Origin: Streptomyces parvulus
GTDB taxonomy: Bacteria; Actinomycetota; Actinomycetes; Streptomycetales; Streptomycetaceae
NCBI RefSeq assembly: GCF_014648855.1
Contig: NZ_BMRX01000017.1
Coordinates: 1 to 64,000 of the forward strand
Direction: 5' to 3'
DNA: 64,000 nucleotides
The translations under genes and the position numbers were made by a program. Below the pieces are notes generated by a model, which saw only the letters and a program-made list of their open reading frames with translations, did not search any database and was not told the DNA's origin. The first letter of the stretch is position 1. Each line of letters starts with the position of its first letter. Below, piece by piece: positions 16,171-25,065 of the stretch.

Positions 16171-16631
16171 TGGGCCTCCCACCGCGAGGGGGTCTTCTTG
16201 TCGAAACCGGGGATGTCCGGCGGGTTGCACGCCTTCACCGCGTCGCGCTGCTCCAGCCCTGTCCCGTGGAAGGCAATGTAAGGGCTGATGCGGTAGAGCT
16301 TGTAATTGCCAATGCGTCCTCGCACGACCAGGATCCGGTGCTTGACCAGCTTCCTGTTGATTTTCCCCACCGCGTCCGTGGACATGCCCACCCGTTTGCC
16401 GATGTCGGCTCCGGTGGCCCTGAGCGGCTCCATCCCCTCGGGGGAGACGCCGATCCACCACAGGACGAGGAACTTCTGGCTCGGTGTGAACGCCTTGGAC
16501 TCGGTGATCGCCTCGACCCGGGCCTTGTCGACCTGGGTGTGCCTGCCGGAGAAGGCGTACGGCGCGTAAGGGACCGGTTCGCCGGTGTCGGCATCGACCA
16601 GCCTGCGTACTGCTCCCAAAGGGCCCTCCAC
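16167..16631 (-). CDS. Winged-helix protein, possibly RepL-like
   Basis: About 154-aa predicted DNA-binding protein. The core TPSQKFLVLWWIGVSPEGMEPLRATGADIGKRVGMSTDAVGKINRKLVKHRILVVRGRIGNYKLYRISPYIAFHGTGLEQRDAVK contains a winged helix (recognition helix near MSTDAVGKINRKLVK). The tail YRISPYIAFHGTGLEQR recalls the INP-x(5)-G motif of RepL-type plasmid replication proteins; that resemblance is from memory and weak. GTG 16631 is preferred over a TTG at 16679, because a promoter-like pair lies at 16683-16710 and the TTG would fall inside it. It is the first gene of a two-gene leftward unit. Confidence 0.6.
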   Translation of the reverse strand: MEGPLGAVRRLVDADTGEPVPYAPYAFSGRHTQVDKARVEAITESKAFTPSQKFLVLWWIGVSPEGMEPLRATGADIGKRVGMSTDAVGKINRKLVKHRILVVRGRIGNYKLYRISPYIAFHGTGLEQRDAVKACNPPDIPGFDKKTPSRWEAQ

Positions 16632-16682
16632 GCGTGGGCTTTGACGGTGTTCGCGGCAGACGGCCCAGGGGCCGACCAAATG

Positions 16683-16710
16683 AACATAACGTACATGATC
16701 AGGAAGTCAA
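16683..16710 (-). promoter_or_regulatory. Promoter-like -35/-10 pair for the winged-helix genes
   Basis: On the minus strand, TTGACT (16710-16705) and TATGTT (16688-16683) are separated by 16 bases. The region is AT-rich compared with its surroundings. The spacer carries CATGTACGT, whose complement ACGTACATG reads on the plus strand at 16689-16697, and CATGTACGT itself reads on the plus strand at 16804-16812, which suggests autoregulation. Confidence 0.5.
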
Positions 16711-16721
16711 TCAACCGCGCT

Positions 16722-17405
16722 CGTGGGCCGTGTTCCTTGCCGGGCGACAGTACCGTCCGCCGCTCTCCGGGCCGCCCCGCCGACAGGCTGACGGCCGGCG
16801 AGACATGTACGTCACGTCAATCTAGGGCGTCCAGAGGATCGTGGTACCCAGTTCCTGTGGACGTGGTGGCGGTTCCTCTGATCCGGGTGCCAGTTCCTGG
16901 GAACCGAGTGCCAAGATCCCTCGGACCGGGCACCCAGATCGCCTGATCGGCCTCTACTGTCGAGGGAACTGCCTGGCAGATCCCTCGGACTGGGTCCTTT
17001 AGGGCATCCATGCAGGTCAGACCGTGTTTGGCCGGAGCGCTCTCTTCCCTTGGCTGAGGTGGGCCCACGGACCCCCCGTCCGGCTCTTCGCAGTGCCCGA
17101 CGGCAATCAACTCGAACTCGAGCCCTTCTCCGCCCCTCCTGAACCCGCGCCACCGAAAGTCAGCCACGACGACGCCCGCACTTCGACGGTGTGGCGCGCG
17201 TGTGCTTCCCGCAACCGTTGCCGGTCCCAGCCACGCTTCATCGCTTTTCGAGTACCCCGGCCGACCGGGACCCGCTGGGAGCACTCACGCTTCGGACTAC
17301 TCACGTTGGTGATGGCCGCCTCCCAGGCGGAAGGCAAGACTGAGGAGGCTGCGGACCTGTGGGCGTCGGTGGCGAGGACACCTGGGAAGAGGAGCGGGGG
17401 ACACC
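16722..17405 (+). other. Junction region between plasmid block and PKS cluster; short repeats, no supported gene
   Basis: About 0.68 kb with no gene I can defend. The motif ACGTCACGTCAAT at 16809-16821 repeats the centre of the 61-bp inverted repeat (15807-15819). Between 16840 and 17000 several short related blocks occur: GATCCCTCGGACCGGG (16915-16930) and GATCCCTCGGACTGGG (16979-16994), plus CAGTTCCTGTGGA / CAGTTCCTGGGAA pairs near 16849 and 16891. Open frames across this region on both strands have poor, Arg/Pro-rich composition. The promoter of the downstream oxidoreductase genes should be in the 3' part. Confidence 0.5.
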
Positions 17406-18392
17406 GTGCGAGAGCTGGAGACGGCGCTGATCGGCGCGGGGCTGATCGCGCGGATGCATCTTGAAGCGTGGATCGGTGCCGGGGCGTCGGTGCGTGTGCA
17501 CTCCCTGGACGGGCGGGCCGCGGAACTGGCCGCCGAGTTCGGGGTGAAGGCCGTGGACTCCCTGGAGGAGGCTCTGGACGGCGCGGATGTCGTGGACATC
17601 TGCTCGCCCACCGAGACCCACCGGGACATCGCCCTCGCGGCGATCGCCGGGGGAGTGGCCGTGGTGTGCGAGAAGCCGCTGGCCGCCGACGTCGCCGAGG
17701 CCGAGGAGATCGTCGGTGCGGCCCAGGAGGCCGGCGTGCCCGTCTACCCGGCACACGACATCCGCTTCGCACCCGCCTACGCCCGGCTGCACGAGCTGGT
17801 GGCCGAGGGGCGTCTGGGGACGGGCACGGTGGCCCGGTTCACCGTGGCGGGGTACCACCCGCGAGCGTGGACCGGTCATGCCTCGGCGGAGAGCGGCGGC
17901 ATCCTGACGGACCAGTTGCTGCACGGCGTGGACATCGCCTACTGGCTCTTCGGAGACGTCGTGCGGGTGCACGCCCTCTACCAGGGGGACATCGCCGCGC
18001 CGGCGCCCGAGGGAACGGCGGCGGTCGGCACGGTCGTTCTCACTCACGCGGGCGGCGCGCTCAGCCAGGTGGTGTGCCGGTGGACGCCGACACCGCAGCC
18101 GCCCATCCGCGTGACGTTCCACGTCACGGGCACGGACGGGACCATCGTCCACGATTCCGACTGGCCCCAGGAGATCCAGGTCTCGGGTGGCCCGGCGGGG
18201 GCCTTCGGCTACTACGGGGAATCGCCGTTCACCTCCGAGATCAGCGAATTCGCCCGGGCGTTGAGCGGCGGTCCGCAGCCACGGCTGGTCGCGCACGACG
18301 CACTGGCCGCCGTCCGGATCACCCAGGCCGCGGCACGATCCGCCTGGACGGGACGCGCCGTCGAACTGCCAGTGAAGGGGGCTGCCGCATGA
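17406..18392 (+). CDS. Gfo/Idh/MocA family NAD(P)-dependent oxidoreductase (RifS-like position)
   Basis: 328-aa two-domain dehydrogenase. The N-terminal Rossmann fold starts ETALIGAGLIARMHLEAW, with the dinucleotide loop GAGLIA. The family motif CEKPLA is at residues 88-93 with Lys90, expected to position substrate and nicotinamide. The C-terminal half is the mixed beta-sheet substrate domain, with GGILTDQLLHGVDIAYWLFGDV holding the usual catalytic Asp/His pair (DQLLHGVD). The GTG start follows a strong RBS (GGAGCGGGGGA). It overlaps the next gene by ATGA. In the rifamycin cluster, rifS and rifT, two enzymes of this family, precede the P450 and rifA; position and family suggest a post-PKS redox step on the ansamycin, but the substrate is unproven. 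Confidence 0.85.
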   Translation: MRELETALIGAGLIARMHLEAWIGAGASVRVHSLDGRAAELAAEFGVKAVDSLEEALDGADVVDICSPTETHRDIALAAIAGGVAVVCEKPLAADVAEAEEIVGAAQEAGVPVYPAHDIRFAPAYARLHELVAEGRLGTGTVARFTVAGYHPRAWTGHASAESGGILTDQLLHGVDIAYWLFGDVVRVHALYQGDIAAPAPEGTAAVGTVVLTHAGGALSQVVCRWTPTPQPPIRVTFHVTGTDGTIVHDSDWPQEIQVSGGPAGAFGYYGESPFTSEISEFARALSGGPQPRLVAHDALAAVRITQAAARSAWTGRAVELPVKGAAA

Positions 18393-19408
18393 AGGTCGCC
18401 GTGTTGTCGTTCGCCGGTCGGCGCGCCGTCGTGTACGCGGAGTTGCTGCGCGGCATGCCGGACGTGGAGCTGCTGGTGGCAGATCCGGACGGTGCGCCGG
18501 ACGACCCGGCGCGGGGGAGGAGCACCGCCGACCGACTCGGAGCGACGTACGCGGAGGGGTGGGAGGAGCTGTTCGCGCTCCGGCCCGACGCGGTGGTCCT
18601 CTCGACCGAGGAGGGCTCGTGGCGGGCGCTGGGGGAGCGGGCCGCCGAGGCCGGCGCGCACGTGCTGTGCGAGTACCCCTACGCCGTCGACGAGACCGGC
18701 GCCGAGGCTGATGAACTCGACCGGCTGGTGCGGGTGTGCGAGGAGGCGGGTGTGCGGCTGACCGTCGCCTCCACCGCCTGTTTCGGCCCCGCGTTCGCCG
18801 TCGTACGGGACAAGATCTCCGAAGGCGAGGCCGTAGGGGACGTCAAGACGATCCACGGCGCGTACAACGCGCCCCGTCCCAGCGGGACTCGGGCGGCTCG
18901 CAGCGGAGCGCTGGGCACCAACGCACCCCAACTCCTCGACCTGGTGGACGCGGTCCTCGGGGGAGTCCCCGCCGAGCAGGTCTACGCGCAGACCAACGGC
19001 GTCGCTGCCGAGCCGGGAGTGGCGAGCGCGGCGCTGGTGACCGTGCGGTACGCGGACGGGACCGTCGCCTCGCTGGACTGCAGCTGGGGGGCGCCCGACG
19101 CGGGGCCGTCCGCGTCCGGGCCCGTCATGACCTTCATCGGGGACCGGGCGAGCGTGGACTACACCGCCTCCCCGCGGCTGCTCGGCGGATTCGACGCCCT
19201 GGAGCGCCGGGCGCGCCATGTGACGCGCGGAGACGACCCTCAAGCGGTCATGCTCGCCCAGTTCGTGGCCGCGGTCGGGCTGGAAAGCGGCGCGGGACCG
19301 GACGGCGCGGCGGCCCTGCGCACGCTGCGCGTCATCCGGGCGGCCCGTGAGTCGGCGCGCACCGGGCAGCCCGTCGATCTGGCGGGAGCACAGCCGGTGC
19401 TGCCGTGA
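18389..19408 (+). CDS. Gfo/Idh/MocA-like oxidoreductase with altered EKP motif (RifT-like position)
   Basis: 339-aa paralogue of the preceding enzyme, translationally coupled to it. The N-terminus MKVAVLSFAGRRAVVYAELLRG departs from the strict GxGxxG pattern, and the EKP motif reads CEYPYA, with Tyr96 where Lys is expected. The C-terminal domain keeps the family layout (GTNAPQLLDLVDAVLGGVPAEQV, then VTVRYADGTVASLDCSWG). The altered residues suggest it may work as a partner of the upstream protein, or on a different reaction. Pairing with the upstream gene mirrors rifS-rifT. It ends about 190 bp before the FMN reductase gene, with no clear terminator between. Confidence 0.75.
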   Translation: MKVAVLSFAGRRAVVYAELLRGMPDVELLVADPDGAPDDPARGRSTADRLGATYAEGWEELFALRPDAVVLSTEEGSWRALGERAAEAGAHVLCEYPYAVDETGAEADELDRLVRVCEEAGVRLTVASTACFGPAFAVVRDKISEGEAVGDVKTIHGAYNAPRPSGTRAARSGALGTNAPQLLDLVDAVLGGVPAEQVYAQTNGVAAEPGVASAALVTVRYADGTVASLDCSWGAPDAGPSASGPVMTFIGDRASVDYTASPRLLGGFDALERRARHVTRGDDPQAVMLAQFVAAVGLESGAGPDGAAALRTLRVIRAARESARTGQPVDLAGAQPVLP

Positions 19409-19599
19409 CCACCTGGCGTCCCTCAGCGCCACAGGCCCCGCGCCGCGAGGCCGTTCGCCCCGCGCGCTGCGTGGCCGTTCGCCCCCCGCACGACGGCCGG
19501 CGCATGGCCGGTTCCCGCCGTGGGTCGCGGTGGGCTCGGGCACGCTGTTGGCCTTTGCCTTCGAACCTCGCCTTCTGACCTCGCACCAGGGAGACACGC

Positions 19600-20163
19600 A
19601 TGACCACCATCGGCATCATCCTCGGCAGCACCCGCCCGGGCCGCGTGGGCCCGCAGATCGCGGAGTGGATCGAGAAGACGGCCCGCGGCCGCGACGACGC
19701 TGACTTCGAGGTCGTCGACATCGCCGACTACGCGCTCCCGCTGTTCGACGAGCCCCGCTCGCCGCGCATGGGCGACTACGCACACGACCACACCCGCGCC
19801 TGGGCCGCCAAGATCGGACAGCTCGACGGCTTCGTGTTCGTCACGCCCGAGTACAACCGGTCGATCCCGGCCGCGCTGAAGAACGCCATCGACTTCATCT
19901 ACAACGAGTGGAACAACAAGGCCGCCGGCTTCGTCGGATACGGCAGCAACGTCAGCGGCGCCCGCGCCGTCGACCACCTGCGGCACATCGCCGGGGCCGT
20001 GCAGCTGGCCGCCGTGCACACGCAGTTGCACCTGTCGCTGCAGACGGACTTCGAGCAGTTCCGGACCTTCGCGCCGACGGAGCGCCACGAGGCCGCCCTG
20101 CAGCAGCTGCTCACCGAGGTGGTCACCTGGACCGATTCCCTCGCTCCGCTGCGACAGGCCTGA
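19600..20163 (+). CDS. NADPH-dependent FMN reductase
   Basis: 187-aa flavodoxin-like reductase. GSTRPGRVGPQIAEWI near the N-terminus is the FMN phosphate loop. VFVTPEYNRSIPAALKNAIDFIYNEWNNKAAGFVGYGS is the family signature (PEYN, then the KNAIDF helix and the G-Y-G turn). It reduces FMN or quinone-type acceptors with NADPH in the cytoplasm. RBS AGGGAGAC precedes the ATG. It may supply reduced flavin to cluster oxygenases or reduce a naphthoquinone intermediate, but stand-alone detoxification is as likely. It is followed by a strong terminator, so it ends the oxidoreductase transcript. Confidence 0.85.
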   Translation: MTTIGIILGSTRPGRVGPQIAEWIEKTARGRDDADFEVVDIADYALPLFDEPRSPRMGDYAHDHTRAWAAKIGQLDGFVFVTPEYNRSIPAALKNAIDFIYNEWNNKAAGFVGYGSNVSGARAVDHLRHIAGAVQLAAVHTQLHLSLQTDFEQFRTFAPTERHEAALQQLLTEVVTWTDSLAPLRQA

Positions 20164-20180
20164 TCCGGCCGGACCCGACG

Positions 20181-20229
20181 ACGGCGGCGGGCGGTTCACT
20201 TCCCAGGTGAACCGCCCGCCGCCGTTTTG
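20181..20229 (+). terminator. Strong Rho-independent terminator
   Basis: Perfect 19-bp stem (20181-20199 with 20207-20225), 7-base loop TTCCCAG, followed by TTTTG. It separates the oxidoreductase/FMN reductase transcript from the P450-PKS transcript. Confidence 0.92.
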
Positions 20230-20410
20230 TCTCCGCCCGTTCCAGAACTGAAGCTGTACCGGAATTCAAGCGCTCGCGGTGCGGAATTCATGCGGTCCCA
20301 ATTCGCGGGGCTCCAGCAGCCCTTCAAGACGCGCTAGGACTCCCCTCAAGGTTCGACGCCCCCTACCAGTGCTGGGGATGGCACGCCCGGACCGCTCGTC
20401 TAATGTCTCA

Positions 20411-20426
20411 CCCCGTAGATACGGGG
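20411..20426 (+). promoter_or_regulatory. Operator-like inverted repeat CCCCGTA-GA-TACGGGG before the P450-PKS unit
   Basis: Perfect 7-bp arms, 97 bp before the P450 start and just after a -10-like TAATGT (20401-20406). It lies in the roughly 290-bp region between terminator and P450 gene, which must hold the promoter of the PKS transcript. A dimeric regulator site is plausible. Confidence 0.45.
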
Positions 20427-20522
20427 AAATCGGCGTCGGCCGGACGGTGAAAAGCCGTCGGAATCGCGCCCGTTGCTTTTCCCGACGGCCAAGCGGGCGT
20501 TTCCCAGATCGGGAAGGATTCC

Positions 20523-21716
20523 ATGAGCAACGCAATATCCTTCGAGGAACCGTGGGCGCGTACCCACCAGTTCGATCCCCCCGCGATATTCGATGCGCTG
20601 CGCGAGGAACGGCCGCTCGCGAGAATGGTGTACCCCGACGGGCACGTCGGCTGGATCACCTCCAGCTACGACCTGGCACGCACGGTCCTCAGCGACCCCA
20701 GGTTCAGCCACAGCACGGAGATCGGGCACTTCCCGGTGACGCACCGCGGGCAGGTCATGCCCAACCACCCGCGGATCCCCGGCATGTTCATTCACATGGA
20801 TCTGCCGCACCACACCCACTACCGGCGCATGCTCACCGGCGAGTTCACCGCACGCAGGGCGAGCCGGCTCACCGCGCGGGCGGAGGCGGTGGCCGCCGAG
20901 CAGATCGACGTCATGCGGCAGCACGGCTCGCCCGCAGACCTCGTGAAGCACTTCGCCAAGCCGCTGTCCCTGCGCGTCCTGTCGGAATTCGTCGGCCTGC
21001 CCTACGAGGAAGTCGGCCGCTACGGACACGCGCCGACGCTCCTGCACGACCCCGACGCCGATCCGCAGGAGGCCGGGGCGGCCATGGGCCAGGCCGTCGC
21101 CTTCTTCGCCGAGGTCATCGAGCGCAGGCGCAAGGAACCCCAGGACGACCTCATCAGCCGCCTGGCCGCCGAGGACCGGCTCAGCGACGAAGAGCTGTGC
21201 AACATGGTCACGCTGCTCCTCTTCGCGGGCTACGAGACCACGGAGAGCGCCCTGGCCGTCGGCGTGTTCGCCCTCCTCCACCACGCCGACCAGCTGGCCG
21301 CCCTGCGTGCCGACCCGGACAAGCTCGACGCCGCCATCGAGGAACTCCTGCGCTACCTCACCGTCAACCAGTACGACACGTACCGCACCGCCCTGGAGGA
21401 CGTCGAGCTGGGCGGAGAGACGGTGAGGAAGGGCGACAGCGTCACGGTGTCGCTGCCCGCCGCCAACCGGGACCCGGCCAAGTTCACGTGCCCGGCCGAG
21501 CTGGACATCGACCGCGAGACCTCCGGTCACATGGCGTTCGGCTTCGGCATTCACCAGTGCCTGGGGCAGAACCTGGCGCGCGTCGAACTGCGCGCCGGCC
21601 TCTCCGCCCTCCTGCGCGAGTTCCCCGACCTCGGCCTCGCCGCCGCCTTCGAAGAGGTGCCGCTGCGGCTCAAGGGGTCCGTCTTCGCGGTGAAGAGCCT
21701 GCCCGTCTCCTGGTGA
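20523..21716 (+). CDS. Cytochrome P450 monooxygenase (rif-orf0-like position)
   Basis: 397-aa soluble bacterial class I P450. The I-helix oxygen-binding motif is LLFAGYETTESAL, the K-helix ExxR is EELLR, and the heme loop FGFGIHQCLGQNLAR carries Cys346 as heme ligand. The C-helix HMDLPHHTHYRRML and the length are normal. It needs ferredoxin and reductase partners, not seen nearby. RBS GGAAGGA lies just before the ATG. It ends 32 bp before the PKS1 start, so it is probably co-transcribed with the PKS genes. In rifamycin-type clusters a P450 gene lies directly before the first PKS gene; a tailoring oxidation of the ansamycin is the likely role, site unknown. Confidence 0.93.
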   Translation: MSNAISFEEPWARTHQFDPPAIFDALREERPLARMVYPDGHVGWITSSYDLARTVLSDPRFSHSTEIGHFPVTHRGQVMPNHPRIPGMFIHMDLPHHTHYRRMLTGEFTARRASRLTARAEAVAAEQIDVMRQHGSPADLVKHFAKPLSLRVLSEFVGLPYEEVGRYGHAPTLLHDPDADPQEAGAAMGQAVAFFAEVIERRRKEPQDDLISRLAAEDRLSDEELCNMVTLLLFAGYETTESALAVGVFALLHHADQLAALRADPDKLDAAIEELLRYLTVNQYDTYRTALEDVELGGETVRKGDSVTVSLPAANRDPAKFTCPAELDIDRETSGHMAFGFGIHQCLGQNLARVELRAGLSALLREFPDLGLAAAFEEVPLRLKGSVFAVKSLPVSW

Positions 21717-21748
21717 ACCCCCTTTTCGCCGAAAGGACCCGCGACACC

Positions 21749-24700
21749 GTGCGCACCGACCTCATCAAGCCCCTGCCCGTCGCACTCCTGGAGAACGCGG
21801 CCCGTCTCCCCGACAAGGTCGCCTTCGCGGACGACAAGCGAGCGGTCACCTACGGGGACCTGGAGGCACGGACGCGCCGGCTGGCCGGACACCTGGCCCA
21901 CCTGGGCGTCGGACACGGCGACCGGGTGGCCATCTGCCTCGGCAACACCGTGGCCACCGTGGAGAGTTACTTGGCCGTCGTGCGCGCGGGAGGCATCGGC
22001 GTACCGCTCAACCCCGCCTCCGCGCCGGCCGAGCTGGAGTACCTGCTCGCCGACAGCGGCGCCCTCGTGGTCATCACCGATGCCACCCGGGCGCGGCACT
22101 TCCGGGGCGGGCCCGGCAAGGACACGGGGCCCGTCCTCCTCGTCACGGGGCGCACGGCGGCTGACCTGGCCGAGGAGGCCGGTGTCCACGCCTACGAGGC
22201 GCTGGCCTGCTCCGAGCCGCCCCTGCCCGCCAGGGACGACCTCGCCCTGGACGAAGTGGCGTGGATGTTCTACACGTCCGGAACGACGGGCCGGCCCAAG
22301 GGCGTGCTGTCGACACAGCGCAACTGCCTGTGGTCCGTGGCCTCGTCCTACGTACCGATCCCCGGCCTCTCGGACCGGGACCGGGTGCTGTGGCCGCTGC
22401 CGCTCTTCCACAGCCTCTCGCACATCGCGTGCGTGCTGTCCGTCACCGTCACCGGCGCCACCGCCCGGCTCGTGGACGGCGCCTCCGCCGACGACGTCAT
22501 GCGGATCCTGAAGGAGGACCGCTCGACCTTCCTCGCCGGCGTCCCCACCACCTACCACCACCTCGTCTCCGCCGCCCGCGACGGCGGCTTCGACGCGCCG
22601 GACCTGCGCATCGGCCTGGTCGGGGGCGCCGTCACCGGCCCCGGACTGCGCCGGGACTTCGAGGAGACCTTCGGGGTGCCGCTGGTCGACGCCTACGGCA
22701 GCACCGAGACCTGCGGGGCCATCACCATGAACCCGCCCGACGGCCCCCGCGTCGACGGCTCGTGCGGCCTGCCCGTGCCCGGCGTCGACGTCCGCATCGT
22801 CGACCCTGTCACCGGCACCGACGCCCCCACGGACGTCGAGGGCGAGGTCTGGGTCAGCGGGCCCAACGTCATGGTCGGCTACCACAACGCCCCCGAGGCG
22901 ACCGCCGAGGCGATTCGCGACGGCTGGTTCCGTACCGGAGACCTGGCCCGGCGCGACGAGCGCGGCTACTTCGCCATCCGCGGCCGGATCAAGGAACTCG
23001 TCATCCGGGGCGGGGAGAACATCCATCCCGAGGAGGTCGAGGCGGTCCTGCGGACCGTCGACGGCGTCGTGGACGCGGCCGTCGCCGGCGCACCGCACGA
23101 CACGCTCGGCGAAGTACCCGTCGCCTACGTCGTCGCGGGCGACTCCGGCTTCGATGCCGCCGAGCTGATCGCCCGCTGCCGCGAGCGGCTGTCCGCCTAC
23201 AAGGTGCCGGAACGCGTCCGCGAGGTCGCCGGCATCCCCCGTACCGCGTCGGGCAAGACCAAGCGTCTCGTGCTGGCCGAGCAGCCGGGCAGGCTGCGGT
23301 ACGCGGCGGACGGTCACCACGACGCGCTGACGCGGGTCGAGTGGCTCCCGGCATCGGAGTCCTCCGGCACCCGCCCGGCCGAGACCCGCCCGGCCGAGAC
23401 CCGCCCGGCCGAGACCCGCCCGGCCGAGACCCGCCCGGGCGGCGTTCGCTGGGCCGTGGCCGGTCCCGTGGCCGGGCTCCTCGACACCCTGGACGCGGCC
23501 GGCGTCGAGGTCCGTCACTACGAGGACCTGGCGGCCTTGGCCGACGCGGTCACCGCCGGCGACCCCGTCCCGGACGTGACGGTCGTCGTACCGCCGCCCG
23601 CGACCCCTGCCGCGCGGCACACCGACGCGTTCGCCGCCGCGCGGGAGCGGGCCCGGCGACTGGGCCGGGACCTGGAGACGTGGACCGCGTGGCCGCAGGC
23701 GTCGGCCGGCCGGCTGGTCCTCCTCACCCGCGGCGCCGTAGCGGCGACCATCACCGACCCGGCTCAGAACCTGGCCGAGGCGGCGCTCTGGGGCGTCGTG
23801 CGCTCCCTGCAGGAGACGCGGCCGGGGTCGCTGACGGTGGTGGACATACCCGACGGAGCGGACGGGTCCGGCCCGGAGGCGTCCCTCGGCACGCTGTCGG
23901 CCGTGCTCGCCACTGGAGAGCCGCAGGTCGCGGTGCGTGCAGGGGATCTGCTCGTGCCCCGGCTGACCCCGCTGCCCGTCACCGACCCGCCGCGGCAGGA
24001 CTCCCCGCGACCGGGCTTCACCGCCCCCGGGAACTCAGGCGGCCCCGCGGACTCAGGCGGCTCCGGCCGCTCCGGAACGGTGCTGGTCACCGGCGCGGAC
24101 ACCGAGCACGGCGCGGCGCTCGCACACCGCCTCGCCACGGTCCATGGCGCGACGTCCCTCCTCCTCGTCGGAGCCCCCGGCAGCCGAGCCGACACCCCGG
24201 GCGACGCCCTGGCCTTCGCCGGCACCAGCGTGCTGCGGATCACCGCGGACGCCGCACACCGCGAGCCGCTGCGCGCCGCCCTGGCCGACCTGACCGAACT
24301 CGGGCAGCCGGTCATCGCGGTCGTCGACGCGGCCGGAGACCCCGACCTGACCCTGTGCCTCGACCTCCTGACCGCGGGGGACGACCTCCGGACCTGGGTC
24401 GCGGCGGTGCCCGGTGCGGCGGGGTTGCCAGGCGTCGCCGGAGCCTCGGACGCGGCCGCGTCCGTGGCCGTAGACGGCAGCCTCTGCGAAGCACTGGTGC
24501 GCGCGCGCCGACTGCGGGGCCTGCCCGGATCGTTCCTCACCTGGAGCGGACCTACGGCCGACGCGGCCGCCGGCACCGACATGGGGCGGCTGCGGCAAGA
24601 CATGCTCGCCGCGTTCGACTTCGCCCTGACCGACGGCTCCCCGGCTCCGCTGGCCGTCCCGCCGCCGGGCGTCGCCGCGGATGGTGAGCAGATACCCGCC

Positions 24701-25065
24701 ATCCTGCGTGCCCTCGCCCCGGCCCCGACGACCGCCGGACGGGGCGAGCCGGACGCGGCCCTCAAGGCATCCCTGCGCGCCGAACTGTCCGGGATGGACG
24801 ACCGCGCGCAACTGACGTTCCTGGAAGACCTCGTTCGCACCCTCGCAGCCGAGGCGATGCACCTCGCAGGCCCCGCCTCCGTACCCGCCGACCGCGCCTT
24901 CCGCGATCTGGGCTTCACCTCGATGGCCGTCGTCGCGCTGCGCAACCGGCTGACCGAGCGCACCGGGCTGCGCCTGCCCACGACGGTCGCCTTCGACCAT
25001 CCAACCCCGGCGGACCTCGCCGTCTTCCTGCGGTCCGAGATCCTCGGCGTCCCGCAGTCGGCGCC
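21749..25065 (+). other. PKS1 loading module: AMP-ligase - KR(degenerate) - ACP
   Basis: The ligase is of the aryl/acyl-CoA ligase type: YTSGTTGRPKG at residues 175-185, then YGSTETCGAIT, GWFRTGDLARRDERGYF, GRIKELVIRGGENIHPEE and the catalytic Lys in ASGKTK (about 500). The next 500 residues retain KR traits (LTRGAVAATITDPAQNLAEAALWGVVRSL) but the cofactor loop is TGADTEHG and no YxxxN follows, so the KR is dead. The ACP motif is LGFTSMA with Ser1058. Likely starter: 3-amino-5-hydroxybenzoate, by analogy with ansamycin PKSs. Confidence 0.8.

Noticed and set aside
16817..17284. Minus-strand open frame of about 155 codons in the junction region
   Set aside because: Translation is Gly/Arg/Pro/Thr-rich with short repeats from the repeated DNA; no RBS, no recognisable fold.
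17024..17464. Plus-strand open frame of about 146 codons
   Set aside because: It overlaps the start of the well supported Gfo/Idh gene in another frame and has low-quality composition.
21749..25065. Pimaricin- or phoslactomycin-type CoA-ligase loading as the class call
   Set aside because: Those also load with an AMP-ligase, but the following methylmalonyl/malonyl/methylmalonyl order with dead KR in module 3, and the two Gfo/Idh genes plus P450 upstream, fit rifamycin-type clusters better. Not fully excluded.
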